NCBI GenBank assembly: GCA_016647705.1
Contig: CM028336.1
Span: forward strand, 7,654,880 to 7,718,879
Reading direction: 5' to 3'
Length of the DNA stretch: 64,000 nt
DNA from: Eucommia ulmoides
Taxonomy: Eukaryota; Streptophyta; Magnoliopsida; Garryales; Eucommiaceae
This document shows positions 61,361 to 64,000 of this stretch, piece by piece. The notes beneath the pieces were generated by a model. It was given only the letters and a program-made list of their open reading frames with translations, searched no databases and was not told where the DNA came from. Made by a program: the position numbers and the translations under genes. How positions within the stretch are numbered: the first letter of the stretch is position 1; each line of letters starts with the position of its first letter.

Positions 61361-61457
61361 TCTTACTCCTTCAAAACACCACTTTTTAAGGACAATCCAA
61401 ATGTTTAAAAAATCACTTGGATGGTCCTCTACATAGTGGTGTTTTAAAGGGGTGAGA
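61361..61457. mobile_element. Small foldback MITE, 97 bp
   Basis: Left TCTTACTCCTTCAAAACACC, right (reverse) TCTCACCCCTTTAAAACACC. The inverted match continues inward through ggacaatccaa / ttggatggtcc to a loop of about 15 bases. Confidence 0.8.
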
Positions 61458-61489
61458 TTTTTGAAGGAATTTCCCTATTTTTTAAGTGA

Positions 61490-61580
61490 TTACTTAATTT
61501 TGTTATCAAACATATTTGATTTAATAAACACTTAATGTATTTAGTTTAAGTATTTAATTGCATTATCAAACGGGATTTAG
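61490..61580. repeat. MITE fragment of the catgtttgataa family
   Basis: Phrases gttatcaaacatatttgat, aacacttaatgta and attatcaaacgggattt match ends and inner text of the elements at 50.4-51.8 kb. Confidence 0.5.
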
Positions 61581-61734
61581 TCTTGCGATATTTGCATAAA
61601 CTCTAGCAACACATACTAGGAAAGCCTCACTAACAAACATTGTTTATGTTGTATTGTGTTTTCTCTCTCTGCTTGGCGTGCTCTCTCTCTTTGGAATTGT
61701 AGAACAGATTTTAGATTAATAATCGTTTTCGCAG

Positions 61735-62307
61735 TTAGCTTTATCATCTATGATAATATCCTCAATCACACGGATCCTCGTGAGATTATCCTATGAATAT
61801 TCGATAACGTACACCGGCTACGAAAAGAGAACCATTCTCCACACCTCTCCCAACACAGAGCTTCGAATTCTAGCCTGTGCTTACCGGCCGGATGATGCCG
61901 TCGCCTTCCTAAATCTTCTAGCAAAAAGCATTATGAGTAAAGATAGTCTGGTGGCTGTTTACGCACTCCTCTTGATGGAGCTAGTAGGTCGGGCATCACC
62001 GCTCCTGATTAACCACCAGCTAGGTAAAAAATCCTCCATAGGCGAGTTGCGGTCCCAAAAAATCATCGACATCTTCTTACAGTTACAAAAACAAAACCAG
62101 GATATGGTTAGTGTTAATGCCTTCACTGCCATGTCGATGATGAAGTTCATGCACTATGATATATGTTCGTTGGCGTTTCATAAGTCTGTGTCACTGTTAA
62201 TACTACATTTCCATAGGAAATGGAACCACCTCGGCAAATTGGTTTTCGACAGTAATGCATTGAGAATGTTAAAACTTCTAATTTCAAATAATTTTATATC
62301 ATTCTAA
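61735..62307 (+). pseudogene. CHX: CHX cation/H+ antiporter, C-terminal part
   Basis: After a plausible acceptor (TCGTTTTCGCAG) the frame reads LALSSMIISSITRILVRL, the last membrane helix, then YEKRTILHTSPNTELRILACAYRPDDAVAFLNLL, the start of the cytosolic regulatory domain common to CHX proteins. VYALLLMELVGRASPLLINHQL, VSVNAFTAMSMMKFMHYDICSLA and SLLILHFHRKW follow, all family blocks. It is open for about 185 codons, but after NALRML the sequence departs from the family and stops at 62307, so roughly the last 200 residues are missing. I infer that it belongs to the same gene as exons 1-2: same strand, right order, no other CHX copy in the window. Confidence 0.85.
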
Positions 62308-62426
62308 TATTTATTTTAACTTAGATTATTACTTAGGCACCATTTTATAACTATTGACGATTAGTCCTAAATAGAGGGTTCAATATGTTATTAGTCTCCT
62401 TGAAAAGATAAGTTTTGATTTAGTGT

Positions 62427-62880
62427 CACTACAAGAAAAAAGTTTTCTAGCCAGAAAAAATTTTGTCGCTAAAAGTACTGGATTCGTCACTAAAACTTTT
62501 TACTGAGGAAATGAATTCGTCACCACGGTTGTTGCACAAACTTTGTCGACAAAAGTTTTTAGTGACGAATTTCGAATTCCTCACTAAAAACTATGTATTT
62601 AGTGAGGATTTATTTCTGTCGCTAATTTTCTCACTAAATAAACTACTTCGTCACTAAAAATCACCTTTTGCAACAAAATTTATTTGAATAATTTCGTCAC
62701 TAATAGTTAGCTACCAACTAATTTTCTCGCTAAAAGTAACAATTTGCAATGAATGTTATTTGAATAATTTCCTCAAAAATCATTTATATTTAGCGACCAA
62801 CTAAATTTCTCTCTAAAAGTAAGAATTTACAATGATTTTTATTTCAAAAATTTCCTTACTAATATATGCATACATTCGTT
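62427..62880. mobile_element. CACTA-type terminus (left end)
   Basis: Begins CACTACAAGAAAAAAG, then many alternating sub-terminal repeats of tcgtcactaaaa / ttagtgacgaa / ctcgctaaaag type over about 450 bp, as in plant CACTA elements. The opposite end is not found in the window. Confidence 0.75.
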
Positions 62881-63743
62881 ACCATTAGAATTTAGGACAA
62901 ATATTTAGAACAATACATGTTTATTATATCCAAAATTCAAAGAGAAACAAAAACCCATAGCAACAACATACATTCCAAGCATATATAAATAAAACTGCCG
63001 TAATAAATAAATATATTTCAATTAAAGCTCATATAACGTAAATAATATCAAACTACATAAACATTTTTTTTTTCAAATTCTCAAACAGTGCATAAAAGAA
63101 AGTGTAGATAGATATAACTAAAACAATCTCATTCTTGTCCAAAAAAAAAAAGGCAAAAGAGTTGTATCAAATATCTTCTCTTGCACAAAAATAGTTTTCG
63201 TAATTTCAAATTAATGAACAACCCATTTGCATCACAAACAAATCAGATAAATCAAAACTCACATTAATTAAAGTAGATTGAATCTCACTTCGTTAATTGT
63301 GAATGACATTGATTATTATTATTATTATTCTCAATTCATCCATTGGCACCACCAAAAGACCAATTATTCAGTGTTTAATATCCTAAATATCAAGTGATAG
63401 TCTTTTGACAAGGAAGATCATATTAAGATCCTAATATCCCTTGGTATCTTACACTATATTCCTTTTTTTTTCTTACCTAAGAGCTGGACAAGAATTATTA
63501 TTTTTTAAAACAGATTACCGAAATTACAAGGGTAGGGCAATTGGTACTACCAAAAGACCCATTATTCAGTTTAACATCCTAATACCAACTAACAGTCTTT
63601 TGGATATTGTGTTCTGTTCTTTAAGTTCTGTTTTTCTATATATTGTGTTCAATTTTTTTTTATTTTTTTTTAGTATTTTCAATTTAACCTTTCAAAGGTT
63701 CACTTTTTTTTTTCTCCTGCAATTTTTGTTCAGGTTTGTTAAT

Positions 63744-63778
<35 letters not shown>

Positions 63779-63790
63779 TTTTTGTTTTTT
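62881..63790. other. No recognisable gene; possible CACTA interior
   Basis: AT-rich. A direct duplication of about 65 bp (63343-63408 and 63539-63602, aattattcag / cttttg text with caccaaaagacc) is the only structure. A T-run of about 29 bases at 63748-63776 precedes the satellite. Confidence 0.5.
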
Positions 63791-63795
63791 AACAT

Positions 63796-64000
63796 TCCAT
63801 ATAAATCCTAAACCACTTATCCAAATTCAATTATGTTTCTTCCTACAAGTCTTAATGGAGGGGACAATGCTAACCCTTGAGTTTCACACCAATCGAACCC
63901 CGTTTGGGTGTTTTGAACACCCAATCCCTTTTTTTAACTTCTTTACGTGTGCAAATTCTATGTTTTTACATAAATTTTAAACCGCTTATCGAAATTCAAT
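63796..64000. repeat. 167-bp satellite, second array (runs off the window)
   Basis: One full monomer and the start of a second (unit spacing about 168 bp), same orientation and same landmarks (cataaatcctaaacc, caagtcttaatgg, ccccgtttgggtg) as the array at 13.7 kb. Confidence 0.9.

Overview
This window looks like repeat-rich, probably pericentromeric, nuclear DNA from a flowering plant (a eudicot by its style). The evidence is plant-only families: a CHX cation/H+ exchanger, a copy of the plastid thioredoxin CITRX, plant L1-type LINEs, Ty1/copia and Ty3/gypsy retroelements with initiator-Met-type primer sites, an endogenous caulimovirid, CACTA termini, and a 167-bp satellite. I saw no intact host gene, tRNA, rRNA or CRISPR. 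The species cannot be named from what I see.

Layout, left to right. 1-1.3 kb: 5' part of a minus-strand LINE whose ORF1 carries an RRM. 1.77-2.94 kb: endogenous caulimovirid reverse-transcriptase fossil. 2.97-3.29 kb: CACTA-like MITE. 4.31-10.86 kb: block holding a minus-strand copia element (4954-10850, TSD GGTAA). 12.0-13.3 kb: tandem repeats, including a recurring GTTACATTCAACACG motif. 13.69-15.35 kb: ten monomers of a 167-bp satellite with a three-monomer higher-order period; the same satellite restarts at 63.8 kb and runs off the window. 15956-20903: an LTR-like unit (TG...CA, TSD TCTGA), probably a very long solo LTR with other repeats inside. 21.0-21.76 kb: CACTA-type end. 21.76-26.53 kb: minus-strand LINE (DUF4283/zinc-knuckle ORF1, EN-RT ORF2). 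26.53-32.90 kb: second copy of the 4.31-kb block, copia included. 32.90-38.63 kb: a gypsy element with 1.4-kb LTRs inserted in that copia's LTR. 38.92-39.89 kb: large foldback element.

43.77-62.31 kb holds the remains of one host gene, a CHX-type cation/H+ antiporter on the plus strand. Exon 1 is at 43773-44005 and exon 2 at 51848-52440, with phase-0 GT/AG junctions and a roughly 7.8-kb intron between them. A C-terminal part lies at 61735-62307. The intron carries a CITRX retrocopy with textbook 13-bp target duplications and an oligo-T remnant, a long block of nested tandem duplications with the GTTACATTCAACACG motif, and foldback MITEs. Between exon 2 and the C-terminal part lie an hAT-like MITE, an RRM-type LINE lacking ORF2, and a nearly full-length DUF4283-type LINE. 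The CHX pieces carry frame disruptions and lack the middle of the protein, so this is a pseudogene. 62.43 kb onward: another CACTA-type terminus, a short duplication, and the satellite.

The history is layered: a once-functional transporter gene became a landing site for successive retroelements, close to satellite arrays. Reading was by eye only. Boundaries without a stated TSD or terminal repeat are good to tens or hundreds of bases.
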